Assembly: GCA_037126765.1 (NCBI GenBank)
Contig: JBBCBC010000022.1
Location: 17,327,758 to 17,391,757, forward strand
DNA: 64,000 bases
Direction of reading: 5' to 3'
Origin: Stenogyne calaminthoides
Lineage: Eukaryota; Streptophyta; Magnoliopsida; Lamiales; Lamiaceae
Shown: one piece after another, positions 45,101-56,664 of the stretch
Layout of the letters: each line of letters opens with the position of its first letter
Position numbering within the stretch: the stretch's first letter is position 1
Position numbers and translations under genes: made by a program
The notes under the pieces: generated by a model
What the model was told of the DNA's origin: nothing
Databases searched by the model: none
The model's input: the letters and a program-made list of their open reading frames with translations, nothing else

Positions 45101-45672
45101 TGCTCTAAACTCCCAGAAGTGCTCATCAAACACTTCGCCACAATATCAATAAGGACTCGATAGACATGTTTTATATATTTCTTATTCAAAGCACCCTTCA
45201 GTTCGACCTTTGAAATAGAAAACTTATCTAAAATCTCCTGCTTTCTTCCAATCATATACACCGCTGGATCATCACCTCTGTCATTCAACTCAAATACATC
45301 ATTGATATCAGTTAAATATTACCGTACTTCTTTTGCTGTAACAACCTCTGCTTTGGATTTTGCATAAGTGCCAAAGCTGATTTGTGAGACCAAGGCTCCA
45401 TTGGTGTCTTCTCGTAGGTTGATCACGAACTGCAGCACCTCCTGTGATAACTCAAGATTTGGTTTGTTTCCGACCAATCTTCCCAAATGAGCTAGTCGAA
45501 GCATATTGAGAGCTTCTTCCTCTTCCGGCGTGGTTTTGTTATCGTCCATCTCCACCACATGCTCAAAATAAGGTTTCTCTGATACTGCGAGATTCCTTAT
45601 CATTCCGTAGCTTGGGAATTCCATTGAAGAATTTGGTTTAGAATATACGGAGGGTTTGGATAGTTTGAACAT
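42109..45672 (-). pseudogene. Additional ORF (aORF) of element 3, 1187 codons with five stops
   Basis: Six consecutive minus-strand frames lie in one and the same reading phase from ATG 45670-45672 to 42109. No frameshift is needed; only five stops interrupt (45319-45321 TAA, 44737-44739 TAG, 43381-43383 TAG, 42985-42987 TAG, 42475-42477 TGA). All are one transition from CAA, CAG or CGA/TGG. Segments: N-terminal globular part with YRVLIDIVAKCLMS and KLRLMAAIEDSPSIDFNWL; a long Glu/Lys/Pro-rich acidic middle; YPDLQDIFVRLKTAML; a coiled-coil-like region (about residues 650-850); QWPHIDKWMPI; acidic C-terminus. No signal peptide or membrane helix seen. Sireviruses are known to carry an extra or env-like ORF here; its function is not established. 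Confidence 0.88.
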
Positions 45673-46246
45673 TTTATGAAGGGATGCAGAGTGTAAAATG
45701 ATAAGTGTTTGGCGAAAAATGGGGTATATATATGATCAGAAGGATAGATCAATGGTTGAGATTAAATCCGAATAAACGGCTCAGATTGATTGTAATAATC
45801 TCAAGATTTATTTGCTATTAATAGCAAATAGGCAGAAAAACATTTTAATTGGCAGCAAAATAGGGTGATAAAAAGATGTATCACTCTAACCGAGGTAAAC
45901 CCTTGGTGTTCTGCCAAAATTTTAGCCAATAATAATTCTTCAAACATTCCCGCTTAAAGTTCAGGTCTCTTGTATTTATTTCAAATGATTACTGACTGAA
46001 ATAAATGCTTGTGAGTAAATGCATGTGCCAAGTGTGTTTCAGGATTAATTGAATGCTTAAGCCTTACTGAACACTGACTGTGACAAAACCATCCTGATTC
46101 TTAGTTTCCATCATGAGTGGTATTTGTCCTGAGTTTTTCTTACTGAAAAACTTCATGCATCTGAAGAGCTTCTCTCTTCAAGATAAATTACTCACATGGA
46201 TCTAACATCCCTAATTCAACTAATAGTTCCTGTAATCTTGACTCAG
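45673..46246 (-). promoter_or_regulatory. Pol-aORF spacer with a conserved TATATATACCCCA box
   Basis: The minus strand has TATATATACCCCA (TATA at 45725-45732) about 60 bp before the aORF ATG, preceded by TTAATCTCAACCATTG. The same box and a similar upstream word precede the element 4 aORF. I infer a promoter for a separate aORF transcript. Confidence 0.5.
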
Positions 46247-49200
46247 TCAAAGGTTAGTAAGAATATCAGCTCTCTGTTTATCAGTATGAATTTTCTCCAT
46301 CTTGATGTTTTTCTTCTCTACATGGTCTCTGATGAAATGGTGCCTGATATCCACATGCTTACATCTAGTGTGCAGTACATGATTTTGTGATATTGCAATT
46401 GCACTGTTGTTGTCACAGAATATAGGAACTTCATTGGCCATAACCTTATAATCTCTCAATTGTTGCCTTAGCCAAAGAATCTGTGCACAGCAACTTCCTG
46501 CAACCATGTACTCAGCTTCAGCAGTACGAGTTGCTACTGAGGTCTGCTTCTTAGAAAACCAGGATATCAGTTTGCTTCCAAGAAATTGACAAGTTCCTGA
46601 AGTGGACTTCCTGTCAATTCTGCAACCACCATAATCAGCATCTGAATAGCCATTTAATTCAAGGTTATAATCAGCTGGATACCATAATCCTTTATTCACT
46701 GTGCCCTTTAGATATCTCAGTATCTTTTTGGCAGCTTCCATGTGACTAGTCTTAGGATTAGCTTGGTATCTTGCACATATCCCAACAGCAAAAGTAATGT
46801 CAGGTCTACTTTCTGTGAGATAGAGCAATGATCCAATGATCCCTCTATAATCGGTATGGTTAACTGACTTGCCTTCAGGATCAGGATCCATCTTGTAGTT
46901 AGTATTCATGGGAATTCTATTTGCATTGCAATTCTGAATACCATACTTGGCCTGGTATACTTTGCTTGATTGATGAAAATTCCTTCTTTAGACAGTTTCA
47001 CCTGAAGTCCTAGAAAGAAATTCATCTCCCCCATCATTGACATTTCAAACTTACCTTTCATCAGTGTAGAAAACTTCTCAGACAACTAATGATTTGGGGA
47101 ACCAAAGATATTGTCATCCACATATATCTGAACAAGTAAGATATCTTTCCCATCTTCTATCCTGGACAAGGTTCTATCCACAGTCCCTTTGGTAAACCCA
47201 TGATCAGTAAGAAATTAAGATAAAGTATCATACCATGCTCTGGGTGCTTGCTTCAGACCATACAAGGCTTTCCCGAGCCTGTAAACGTGGTCATTCTTGC
47301 AGTAGCCAGGAGGTTGTTCCACATAAACTTCTTCTTTAAGCACACCGTTCAGAAATGCACTTTTAACATCCATCTGATATACCTTAAATTTCATGTGAGC
47401 AGCATATGCAAGAAACAATCTAATGGCTTCTAGTCTTGCAACTGGTGCAAAGGTTTCATCATAATCCAAGATTTCTTCTTGGGAATAACCTTGTGCAACT
47501 AGCCTTGCCTTGTTTCTTACAATGACATTATTCTCATCTCTTTTATTCTTGAATACCCACTTAGTTCCAATCACATTGTGCTTCTTAGGTCTATCCACTA
47601 ATTCCCAAACTTCATTCCTAGCAAACTGATTTAGCTCTTCTTGCATAGCCATGATCCAGAAGGAATCTTGAAGAGCTTCCTCAATCTCAGTAGGTTCTTT
47701 TCCAGATAGGAAGCAGCAGAACAAAGCACTTTCTCCATGGAACCTTCTTTTTTTAACTCCTTCAGATAATTCTCCAACAATCTAACTTGCAGGATGACTA
47801 TCTAACCATGTTCTCCTGGATGTTCCCCCTTCAGTATTATCCTTAACATCAGAAATGTTAGGTTCAGGTAATTCATTAAACTCAGGGAACAACACAAAAG
47901 GAAAGAGTGAATCATCTTCCTCAGGGGATAATTCATTTTGAACATTGTCAGTGACATTTGTTCCCCCTTGGTTGATGGATTCGGAGTTTGCCTCAGCTGT
48001 GACCACATCCTCATTGGCATTACATACCTGAGTCTGAACTGGTGTTTGTTCAGATTGGTCAGCTTCAGTGTGTTGGCTTTACTTCAGTGGAGAACTATCA
48101 TCCTGAGTACCACCAGCCTGAGTATTTTCATCCTGAGTCTATTCTACTTCTGAGTCAGTTTCACTCCATTCATAGTAGGTGATTGACTTCTTCTTTTCAG
48201 GCTCAGATGAAGTTTTGACATTCTTCTTCAGGCTAAGTCTGGTGATCCTCTTTGTCAAGTCTCCTAAATCAACTTTCTGTTTCTTATGAACACAAGTAGA
48301 TTCATCAAAAACAACATGAGGTGTTTCTTCCACAATAAGAGTCCTACAGTTGTAAACTCTGAAGGCTTTACTAATTTCAGAATATCCTAAGAATATCCCT
48401 TCATCAGCTTTGCTATCAAAAGTTTTCAACTGATCTTTACCATTATTGTGTATGAAACACTTGCAACCAAACACACGAAAGAAAGAAACAAGAGGCTTCC
48501 TTTCATTCCACAGTTCATATGGAGTTTTTCCTTGATTCTTGGTCAGCATGGATCTGTTCTGAGAGTAGCATGCAGTGTTGATTGCCTCATCCCAAAATCT
48601 CTTAGGAATGTCAGCTTCAGTAATAATTGTTCTTGTAGCTTCTTTCAGGGTCCTATTTCTTCTTTCTGCAACACCATTTTGTTGTGGGGTCCTTCCAGCT
48701 GATGTTTCATGAGTTATTCCATTTGCTGCACAATAATCAGATATAATATGGTTGATAAATTCAGTGTCTTTATCTGATCTGATTTTGACCACACTTAGAT
48801 TCTTTTCAGTACTGAGTCTTTTTAGTAATTCTGGCAGTTTGGTCTGAGTTTCTTTCTTACTAAGTAAGAAAATGACCCACGTATATCATGAGTAGTAATC
48901 AACTACTAACAGTGTATATTTCCTGCCATTAGTACTCACAGGTGTTACTGGACCAAAGAGATCCATATGTAATAGTTGAAGTATTCTATCAGTAGACACT
49001 TCTACTTTGCTTTTGAATGATGCTCTAATCTGTTTGCCTTTTTGACAAGCATCACAAACATGATCTTTACTGAACACTTCATTAGGTAACCCCCTCACAA
49101 GTGCTAATCTTGCAAGTTTGTTCAGGGTTTTGAAGTTCAAATGGTTCAGTCTTTTGTGCCATAACCAACTGGTTTCAGTAGTCTTCTTGGCCATTAAACA

Positions 49201-49279
49201 TGTATCCATAGGAGTAAGTCTCCAATCAGCAAGGTACACATTTCCTTTCCTAGTACCAGTCAGTAATACTTGTTCTGAA
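46247..49279 (-). pseudogene. pol: pol of element 3, downstream part: integrase, RT, RNase H
   Basis: Minus-strand frames 48886-49279, 48139-48792, 47782-48006 and 47215-47724 share one phase; 46247-46909 follows after a frameshift near 46930-46990. The pre-integrase motif has WLWHKRLNHLN and CDACQKGKQ. Integrase has LLHMDLFGP, KIRSDKDTEF and GVAERRNRTLKE, so D, D and E are kept. RT has YQMDVKSAFLNGVL and IYVDDNIFGSPN. RNase H has YSDADYGGCRIDRKST, AEAEYMVAG, CDNNSAIAI and HTRCKHVDIRHH. Stops at 48886 (TGA for Arg), 48139, 47782, near 47086 (TAG for Gln) and 47215 inactivate it. The upstream junction with protease is interrupted by the solo LTR. Confidence 0.92.
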
Positions 49280-51120
49280 TGTTGGGGAATAAGTTGCACA
49301 GATCTATTCGGGATGAATATTTAAATACAATTTTAATTCTTTAATTATTACTAGCATGAATTAATCCTATAATAATTCAAATAATAATCCAACAACATAT
49401 CATGCATATAATAATTCACGTAAAACCTACGCATGCGGAATTCTATGAGTTAACGTGAACGTACCTCTTGGGATGGCAACGGTGTGGCTGAATAGATTAA
49501 CCGTAAGGACTTCCCAAGTATTCCCTTAGCCCTCGTTCGACTATCCGGTGGAAGGATTCTTGTGAACGATTTAACAAAAGGAAAATAAATATGTTGCACC
49601 ACCTTTGTGGATTTACTAATTTTTCCAGCACATGGAATTGTACTTGGGAATGAAAGAATCATCCCCTATTTATAGATAATGGGGTGAACGAAAATTGTGG
49701 CAAAAAAACAATGTGGGAAAATCTTTTCTTGATATCCAAGAAATCTTGAATATATCTCTTATATTCTTTTTCCAATAATTATAATATTCCACAAAATTCC
49801 ACCCACTCTATTTGTATGGATTATTTTCGAAAATATAGGCTTGCAAGAAATCAAGATTTGGATCTTCTTGAATTTATGAGATATTCTTGTATTTCAAGAA
49901 ATACATATCTTCCATAATATCTTTTCAAGAAAATCAAGAAAATCTTTCTTGCCCTCTATTTTCAAAATTTCGAAAATATCATTATAAATAATCAAGTGGG
50001 AGATTTCTTGAATTTAATGAGATAATCTTGTATTCCAAGAATACATATCTTCATTCCATAACAAAATTCAAAGAAAATCTTTCTCCCAACATATTTATAA
50101 TTTTCGAAAATTTTAGTTGGAAAATTAAGCAACAATATTTATTTTATTTTAATCACCTTTTCAGTTAATGGACTATATGTTGGGCTACTCAGGGGGCCTT
50201 TAGGAGAATTAAGATTGAACCTTCTAATGGACCTTGAATATCTAATATTGAGCCACAATATAATTCAAGCCCATAAATATTAATTAATCCCACTACATAA
50301 TTAATATTGCACTATCCATCTTAACCCATATTACAGTCAATATGGCTCCCGGTCAATATTTTCCGTGTTTAAGATTATCTAGCCCATTAATTAATTCAAG
50401 CCACTGAAATAGCTTTCCACTAATTAATATCTTTTGTTCTTGGTCAAAGAACGGTTCAACATTATTATCCATACCGGAAACTAATTCCACTTGCAAGATT
50501 TGGTATGATAAAGCTTATGAACCTCCCAAGGGGGCAAATCAAACAAGCGTACTTTCACACGATTCTTCTTATTAAATCTTAGCAATCACATGTGACTAAT
50601 AATATTGCTCAAGATAAAAGTATTGAATCTCGTTGATTCTCTACCCATGATAAGTCAAAGCAATAGTTACCAATCCCACGTGATCCTATTTAAGGAACGA
50701 AGATTAAGAAATAACGAACCACTGAGGTCTAATTCTTCCTTATTCAGTTCTGAAGAATTTGTCCTCCTGTAGGTCCTATTCAGTGCATCAGTCATGCACT
50801 AGTGTAATCTCTTGGTCAAGACAAGCCAGTCTGAGCCTTACACTTCAACCTTTCATGATGGGTTGTTCATTTCCATCTAGGTCGTGAATGACGTACTTTT
50901 AGTTACAAGGGACTATTAATTTAATCTTCTGTGATCTGGTATCACTAAATTAACTACAATGTAACACGTACGACTTATTGAACAGTTATGCAGTAAATAT
51001 ATGTAACATTCGATAATATTTAAAGCATTAGTGATAAACAATTTATTTCAGTAAATAAGTTTGAAAATTCAGTTTCGATTATACTAAGTAAAAAGCATAC
51101 TTTCTAGTATAATCCCAACA
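49280..51120 (-). mobile_element. Solo LTR nested in pol of element 3
   Basis: The ends TGTTGGGGAAT and ATCCCAACA are LTR-like; flanks CTGAA and GTGAA agree in 4 of 5 bases. Removing it rejoins the protease frame (ending near LKELVLCER) with the pre-integrase frame (QVLLTGTRKGN). It has no internal genes. A TATAAATAG box lies on the minus strand at 49667-49674. The LTR at 61866-62573 is a truncated relative on the opposite strand (for example AAGGTGGTGCAA and AAGAATCCTTCCACCG match). Confidence 0.88.
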
Positions 51121-51475
51121 GTGAACATTATCTTTCACATAACACAAGTTCTTTGAGAATTCCTTTATCACAGAATTGACTGATAGAAAGCAAGTTATGC
51201 TTTAAACCAGACACATATGAAACACCATCGATATGAACAGTATCAATTTCAAGAGTTCCATATCCTTTTGTCTGTCCTTTGGAATTATCTCCAAATGTTA
51301 TTTGAGGACCTTTCTGTTCAACATAGTCAGTGAGCAAATATTTGTATCCTGTCATGTGTCTTGAGCATCCACTGTCCAAGTACCATGCGGTAGGTGCAAC
51401 TTTAGTTCCACTCATCAGGGCTATGTTGTCTTCATTCAGCTTAGTGCCCTTATCCTACACCTACAAAACAAATTA
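51121..51475 (-). pseudogene. Aspartic protease region of element 3 pol
   Basis: The frame from ATG 51415 reads AWYLDSGCSRHMTGYKYLL, with the catalytic Asp in DSG, and then FGDNSKGQTKGYGTLEID. It is in the same phase as the gag reading frame upstream, from which it is separated by stops at 51473-51475 (TAA) and two TAGs within the next 30 bp. The frame is cut at 51120 by the solo LTR. Confidence 0.88.
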
Positions 51476-53858
51476 GGCCTTAGGTACCCATTTGGTGTAG
51501 GGTCCTACTAGGTTAGTTGTACCTTTTGGAACCCAAATCTTCCTGATAACTCTAATGACTTTAGAGTGGCTGATTTGTCTTCCATAAACATCTACATACA
51601 CATTCACCACCCTCGGTGCCTTGGAAGTATCCTGTGTATGAGTGCTAGCATTAGCATGAACATGAGCCTTTGAATTCTTCTTGGGTTCAGGCCTTTTGTT
51701 CCATTGCTTTGGCTTTTATGCAGTTGATCTCTGTCTCTACTGACTTGGGTTCAAGAAACCTTTACCCTTAGGCAAGTGGGGTTTAGGTCGCCTGTACTGA
51801 AATTGTGGTCTTTCAGTATCCTGAGGACTTGGTCTCCTCTTCTGAGAATTTCTCTGCTGAGTGTTTCTCTTCTGAGGATTCCTCTAATGGTTCAGGGCAG
51901 ATCTCTTCAGGTTAGTATTCTTAGCCTGAGGCTTCGAATTACTGGCCTGAGGATTTCCTACTGATTGTACAGGTTTTCTAACCTTTTCCTGAGGTCTAGG
52001 CTTTCTTTCCTGAACTTTTAGATTATCTGAAACCAAAGGTCCTTTACCCTTGTCCAAAACACGGGGTTGTTCTTCAATAAGAAGATCAGTACGAACCGCC
52101 GGTTTAACAAAGACAGTCTTGGTGCCACATGTAGAAGCAACATTCAGAAGATCATGTGAGGTTCCCCCTGGAATATATCCTAATCCAGTTTTTATAGTTG
52201 CAGGTCTTTGATAACTCTGAATTTTATCTATTGCTTTAGATGCAGAATTCAATAGAGTTAACTTTCTCTGCAAACTATCCTCACTTTTCTTTAGAGTTTC
52301 ATGTTTCTCAAAGAGGTCATTGAACTTAGTTCTGATAAGCTGATTTTCTTCAGTGGATTTCTCTAACTTTCCTTTCAGGACTTCTACCACCTTATCTTTC
52401 TCTGAGAGTTGTACTTTCAGAAATCAAGTTCATCAGTTACTCCCATCAATTGAGAAGTGATCTCATCAGCATTAGAGTTTTTCCACTTTAGATTCACAGC
52501 AGTCAGCACTTCATTCTACTATTGAGTTTCTATGAACAGTTCTTGTAACACAGAATAGTCCTTCATCAGATTCTCAAAAGAACCCATCAGGTCAAAATTA
52601 CTGGTTACAGATGAACTTGATAACTCAGGTGCTTGTGTAGGAGCAGCAACATAGATAGAATAATTTACCTCTTCAATAGCAACAAGGCAGACATCATCAG
52701 TATCACTGTCTGAGAACATCTCTTCTGAAGAGCTGGATCCTTCCTCAGAATGTTCTTCTTCAGCAACCATTGCATTCTTGCTGGAATACTTCTTGTCTCT
52801 TTTGGCTTGTCGATCCTTTCTTTCTTTGGAACTCAACTCAGGACAGTCATACTGGAAGTGACCTATCTTTTTGCAGTTGTAGCATCTGTTGGTATCATCA
52901 TCCTGATCTTTTTCCTCTTTGGATTTGTAGTCTTTCTTTTTGGATGAAGATCCTTCGGCTTTGTACTCTTTCTTCTTCTCAGTAGACTTTTCTTCATCTT
53001 CTGAGTTGTTCCTGTTCCTGTATCTGGTATTTTTATAATACCTTTTATACTTTCCAAATATGTGGTTCATTTTCTCAAACCTTCTTGCCATTATGGAAAT
53101 TGTCTCATCTTTTTCATCCTGCATTTTGTTAGATGAGGTCTCAAGTTCTTTACAGATTTTACCTTGTGCTTTGAAAGCCACATTTTTGTTAGATGAAGTA
53201 TCATCTTTACTGTCAGTTTTCTTAGTTTTCTTATCAATTACAAACTCATATGCTTTCAACTCAGAGAAAACTTGTTGATATGGCATAGAAGCAATATCTT
53301 TGGTGTTCTCAATCACAACAGCATGAATATCCCATTTCTTAGACACACCTCTAAGAATTTTCAGAGCAATTTCTCTTTTGGGATATTTTTTCCCAAGAAC
53401 ACTCAGATCATTCATAATGCTAGTGAATCTGACTTCAAGTCTTTCAATAGATTCACCATCTTCCATTTAAAAACCATCAAATTTGGCAATAGCCACAGAT
53501 AGTTTGTTTTCTTTGATATGATCAGTGCCTTGACACATTATAGCAAGTGTGTCCCAAATGTCTTTGGTAGTTTCACAGTGAGAAATCATTCCCATATCAC
53601 CATCATCAATAGTGTTATATAGAGTATCTTTAGCAATATAATCCAAGTTAACCAATTTTCTCTCCTCAGGAGTAAGTTGGTCATCATTTTTGGGAAATTC
53701 ATCCCTTGGATCATCTTTTTCAGAACCTTAAACTCAAAAGGTCCTTGAGACACAACTCTCCACATTCTCTCATGTTTTGAGTACAAGTGTGCCTGCATTC
53801 TCAATCTCCATAGATCATAGTTCTCAACTAAAAACATAGGTAGTTTCTTAGAAGGCAT
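51476..53858 (-). pseudogene. gag: gag of element 3 (long Sirevirus-type gag)
   Basis: It starts at ATG 53858 (MPSKKLPMFLVENYDLWRLRMQ). A deletion with frameshift lies near 53730 (element 4 has about ten extra residues). The frame resumes at LTPEERKLVNLDYIAKDTLY, has a TAA at 53464-53466 region (Gln in relatives), then 315 open codons (52519-53466) with UBN2-like gag, a basic stretch, and a zinc knuckle CYNCKKIGHFQYDC. After a stop and frameshift near 52400-52520, 51884-52390 gives a coiled-coil-like charged segment and a Lys/Pro-rich tail. The end, VGPYTKWVPK, is conserved in element 4. A long gag with a tail after the zinc knuckle is usual in Sireviruses. Confidence 0.9.
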
Positions 53859-53967
53859 GATGAAATAGCCTTGTAAGATATCAGCAGTAAGATCTATTCA
53901 GTAGACCATCAAGTCTCTAAGTAAACAAGACTATGACTACCAAAGCAAGTGATCAGTTAGAACCACT

Positions 53968-53979
53968 GCTCTAATACCA
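53968..53979 (-). other. Primer-binding site of element 3 (one mismatch)
   Basis: The minus strand reads TGGTATTAGAGC, one transition from TGGTATCAGAGC, two bases from the LTR end. Confidence 0.88.
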
Positions 53980-53981
53980 CT

Positions 53982-55809
53982 TGTTGGTCCCGGAGTAAAC
54001 GAGTCTTACACGTGTATGGGGGGGGAATACACGTGTAAAGTGATTTTTTAACTTTTAAAACTTTACTGAAATCAGCGAGTCAGGTTATCCTGAGTTTTAG
54101 TCCTGAGAAGCACAAATGGCCCTGAGAAAAAGTCTATTGAGACAATAACACTGAGTGGCTTTCAGAGACTTCAAATTAGCTCAACTGATTCTGAGTTTCT
54201 ACTACAGAGTCCAAATAAGCTTGGAGTAGATAATAGTCTTACTGACTACTCAGAAGAGTTTATCAGTTTGACAACTATTTATACTAGCTTATCTAGAGTG
54301 CGGAAAGTGTAGGTTTATACTCGTTTTACTTTGCTGAAAATCTTTCCTTAAATGAAACAGTGGTTAAGGCTGTGATTAGGTTAATGCAAGTTCAGTGGAT
54401 TGATTCCAACTGAATATCAGAAATGCTTTCAGTGAAATATGCAACCGGTACAAATGCAAAGCATAAAGCAAATAACACAGCAAGTTATAGTGGTTCAGAG
54501 GCTCAAACTCCTACGTCCACTCTCTCTGACTTTAGAGAAATTCCTTAACACACTACTTCTACTACCTCAAGCTTTCAGACTGAACTCAACAGCTTACTAA
54601 CTTTCTACTACGAGCTTTCTGGCTGAACTACTGCAGCTTACTAACTCAACACACACAAGCGTTCAGACTGAACAATCAGCTTACTAACTTCTTCTCTAGA
54701 GTTTTCAGACTGAACACAGCAGCTTACTTACTCTTTACAACTCTCACTTCCAACTTCTGCACACACAAACTACCTAATCAAAGGGTTTGGGTTTTGGATG
54801 GTTTCCAACTAAGGTGAGATATCATTTTACAATGAGAACACAAGTAAAAGGCTAGGATATCTCGAACTAAGCTTTGGATAAGATCTTGAATTTAGGCTTA
54901 GTAAATGAGCTCTCTTCAATGATGAAACACTTGGGAAATTCTAAGGGTTTCGAGTGCTTCACAAGAATGCTTGAATACAAATGAGCTCTGTGAGTTGCTT
55001 TGATTTCCCGCAACCTTGAAGTGTCCAAGGTCTCTGGTATTTATAGGCAACTCTCACGAAGTCTTCCTTTGAAAAACTATCCGTTGGAGAGATAGCATCT
55101 CGGGTTTCTTCTTTGAGTTTATGGTGAACGACTTCATTAGGGTTTGAACGAGCCCTTGCATGCTTTAGGAAATTTTCAGACAAGCAGCCAATCACCAATC
55201 TTTGTGAACAAGACAAATATCTATGCTGACATTTTTCAGGGAAATGTCGCTTTCCGTGTCAGTAAAGTACGCTATTATCGCCTCCTCATTGGTCGACATC
55301 TTCCTTTGAACAGAGACAACAAAAATGGCTCTTTTTCGTCAACCAACACTGAGTTGATATCTTCCTTAGTGTTCACGAACGTATAACATTCTCTTTGTAT
55401 GTACTAAGAATGAACAAACACTATTTAACTTGAAGTGTCATGTTCAAGGTCTTTTGGTTCATTACACAAGATTCTTCAGGGTCTTCTGATCTTCAGATTC
55501 TTCTGATCTTCAGGTTCTTCTGATCTTCAGGTTCTTCAGGTCTTCAGGTTCTGCAAGTCTTCAGGATATACTGATCCTTCAGTATGGTTTAGGTCTTTAG
55601 TATAGTTTGGTCTTCAGGATACTCCTGTGATCTTTAGACAAAACATTGAAACCTATTCTTAACCTGAACTATGTCTGCTGACTATACATGGTGCAGATCG
55701 TCCTGATAATTTGAAACCTGATCCTATACTATCAAGATCGTCCTGAAACATGTCATACTCAGGGGTTTTGGGATCTAATCAAAATCCTTATTAAATTTAT
55801 CTCCCAAAA
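53982..55809 (-). repeat. 5' LTR of element 3
   Basis: 1828 bp from TGTTGGTCCC to CTCCCAAAA (one change from CCCAACA), followed by the TSD CTTCG. It contains the inverted repeat with two CACGTG boxes at 54008-54036, a tandem ACAGCTTACTAACTTCTTC-type repeat at 54555-54740, and a TATAAATA box on the minus strand at 55038-55045. Confidence 0.95.
55038..55045 (-). promoter_or_regulatory. TATA box in 5' LTR of element 3
   Basis: The minus strand reads CCTATAAATACCAGAG. The box is conserved in element 4 (22316) and in element 2 (near 8950). Confidence 0.65.
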
Positions 55810-56041
55810 CTTCGTTCTAAAAGACCTAGCACAGTTGACTTTGACAAGTGTTTTTGTGAGGAAGTTTTGTATTAGTAATTAAAATGATAAAGTGACTTTT
55901 AAGGAGGTGTATGATAGATAAGCCCCTCTTCTATACCACTCCTTAAAAATCACTTTATAATTTTAATTGCTAATACAAAACTCGTTCACAAAAATTAGTT
56001 TAAAAATCAAGTGTGCTAAGTCTTTTGGAACGGAGGGAGTA
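55810..56041. mobile_element. MITE (Stowaway-like), right part split by element 3
   Basis: With 39485-39495 this forms a 240-bp foldback. The left end CTCCCTTCGTTCTAAAAGAC and the reverse complement of the right end, CTCCCTCCGTTCCAAAAGAC, match, and complementarity continues through TTTTGTATTAGCAATTAAAA. The ends are TA. Confidence 0.85.
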
Positions 56042-56585
56042 CATCTTATGCAAATAAAAATAAATTATATATTTAAAAAAAATATTTTAATTGAGATGGT
56101 TTTGTGTGAAAAGGTTATGAGGCAAGTATAAATTAATTTTTATTCACTATCCAATTTAATTTATTATTGTTATATATTTTTTCTTTTACTTGCAAACAAA
56201 GTATGTTTTTAATGTGAATTTACGGCGTTTCAAAAAAAAAGGTGAATTTAACGATATAATAAGAGAGTATCTCAAATAAAAAAGATTACAATTCTTAGTT
56301 GAATAAAGTACGATTCAGATCTCATTTTTAATGCTGATTTATTAATGTTATTTTACTCTATACTACTCTATATTGCACTGCCCAATTGTATTTTAATGGA
56401 AGTGGATCCCCTACTCGTATACATCACGGTGCTATATGCAGGAGAGGAATCGTTGAATCACGCACACCCATACGGGTATGTGTGTATGCATGTGTGATCC
56501 AATGATTCTCTTCCTCCACATCACCGTGTTTTACAGCAGGAGATCTATTTCCTTGTTTTAACATAGAAAATTCCGTAATAATGTC
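56042..56585. other. Intergenic DNA upstream of the prenyltransferase, with a hairpin
   Basis: AT-rich with no coding frame. At about 56428-56520 an imperfect inverted repeat pairs GAGGAATCGTTGAATCACGC with TGTGATCCAATGATTCTCTT across a loop of CACACCCATACGGGTATGTG, itself self-complementary. Confidence 0.55.
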
Positions 56586-56593
56586 TATAAATA
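56586..56593 (+). promoter_or_regulatory. TATA box of the cis-prenyltransferase pseudogene
   Basis: CTATAAATAAG lies 72 bp upstream of the ATG at 56665, a normal distance for a plant promoter with a short leader. Confidence 0.55.
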
Positions 56594-56664
56594 AGACCCA
56601 TTCTAGCAGCAAAAAATTGCATCCTATAGCAATAGCCGACATCTTGAACTAGAGATATAGCAAA

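Larger units (their letters stand above)
39496..55809 (-). mobile_element. Sirevirus-like Copia element 3, complete, with two nested inserts
   Basis: LTRs at 39496-41842 and 53982-55809, primer site, long gag, protease, integrase, RT, RNase H, aORF and polypurine tract, all on the minus strand; TSD CTTCG on both sides. Nested inside are a TRIM (40660-41125) in the 3' LTR and a solo LTR (49280-51120) between protease and integrase. Catalytic motifs are present in every enzyme domain, but gag-pol and aORF carry many stop codons, nearly all explainable by C-to-T/G-to-A transitions. The element is dead. Confidence 0.95.

Noticed and set aside
42109..45672. Six separate host genes
   Set aside because: All lie in one phase between pol and 3' LTR and have counterparts in elements 2 and 4; they are one retroelement ORF with stops.
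42109..45672. Retroviral-type envelope gene
   Set aside because: No signal peptide, transmembrane helix or glycoprotein-like cysteine pattern was seen; position alone is not enough.
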